Shown here piece by piece: positions 5,844 through 5,968 of a stretch of 5,968 bases of DNA; the stretch's first letter is position 1; every line of letters begins with the position of its first letter. The position numbers were made by a program, and so were the translations under genes. Origin of the DNA: an uncultured Lachnospiraceae bacterium. GTDB lineage: Bacteria > Bacillota > Clostridia > Lachnospirales > Lachnospiraceae. Below the pieces are notes generated by a model. That model made no database searches, was not told the DNA's origin, and saw only the letters and a program-made list of their open reading frames with translations. The DNA lies in assembly GCA_910578885.1 (NCBI GenBank), contig CAJTSH010000085.1:1-5968 (forward strand), in the 5' to 3' direction.

Positions 5844-5848
5844 AAAAT

Positions 5849-5968
5849 ATTGCATTCCCACTACCCCGCCATAACGCTCGATTCCGCTTCGCTTCATCTC
5901 GCTGTACGGCTTCGCCGGATGATTGCATTCCCACTACCCCGCCATAACGCTCGATTCCGCTCCGCTTC
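5849..5968. repeat. Direct repeat, 47 nt at 73-nt spacing, running off the right edge
   Basis: Bases 5849-5895 recur at 5922-5968 with one mismatch (T at 5889, C at 5962). The second copy is cut by the window edge, so the unit is at least 47 nt and, if tandem, 73 nt. The 26 bases between copies contain the short hairpin CGGCTTCGCCG (5907-5917). A diverged partial copy may exist at 5782-5800, which matches 5902-5920 at 15 of 19 positions. The unit length is not a multiple of three, so it is not a coding repeat. The spacing and imperfect dyad structure do not look like CRISPR. It is more likely an intergenic repeat family or a minisatellite. Confidence 0.8.

Noticed and set aside
5644..5934. 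96-codon minus-strand open frame upstream of ppdK
   Set aside because: It runs through the 73-nt-spaced repeats, whose spacing is not a multiple of three, and across both candidate promoters. The start lacks a ribosome binding site and the product resembles no family I know.
5849..5968. CRISPR array
   Set aside because: Only two copies of a 47-nt repeat are visible, with a 26-nt interval that itself contains a hairpin. No cas genes are near, and the repeat length and layout do not fit a typical array.

Overview
The window looks like chromosomal DNA of a gut-type Clostridia bacterium, most likely a Lachnospiraceae member. The clues are a clostridial-type pyruvate phosphate dikinase, strong AGGAGG ribosome binding sites, moderate to low G+C, and remnants of a Tn4451/Tn1549-style mobile element (TnpV). 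The genus assignment is inference. Every supported gene lies on the minus strand, so transcription runs from right to left.

Right edge (5523-5968): there is no gene in these 446 bases. They hold two copies of a 47-nt repeat spaced 73 nt apart and running off the window, two candidate promoters, and the roughly 130-nt leader of ppdK with two small predicted stems. Next comes ppdK (2895-5522), an intact 875-residue pyruvate phosphate dikinase with every catalytic landmark in place. It interconverts PEP and pyruvate with AMP/PPi and ATP/Pi, and so links glycolysis to pyrophosphate metabolism.

Middle (about 2075-2900): this is a scar of mobile-element pieces. Just after the ppdK stop is an open, protein-like gene tail (2774-2894) in another frame, followed by a strong intrinsic terminator (2728-2767). 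A near-consensus promoter (2683-2711) then drives a 62-aa conserved-looking small protein (2469-2657) and a 40-aa ORF (2347-2469) that overlaps it by one base. The 40-aa frame breaks off exactly where a headless tnpV (2075-2353) begins. The simplest reading is a deletion that fused the front of one small gene to the back of tnpV.

Left (1-1924): a three-gene ABC transporter operon of the lantibiotic self-protection/resistance type (LanFEG; CprABC in Clostridioides difficile). It comprises the ATPase (1229-1924), the first permease (475-1224) and the start of the second permease (1-475, cut by the window edge). The genes are packed head to tail, with each Shine-Dalgarno sequence lying inside the end of the preceding gene. 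The complex should expel cationic peptide antibiotics from the membrane. No lanthipeptide precursor, modification enzyme or two-component system is visible here; regulators may lie beyond the left edge. No terminator separates the mobile-element promoter from this operon, so read-through is possible.

I found no wholly new system. The most unusual features are the recombination scar between ppdK and the resistance operon and the tandem repeat at the right edge.
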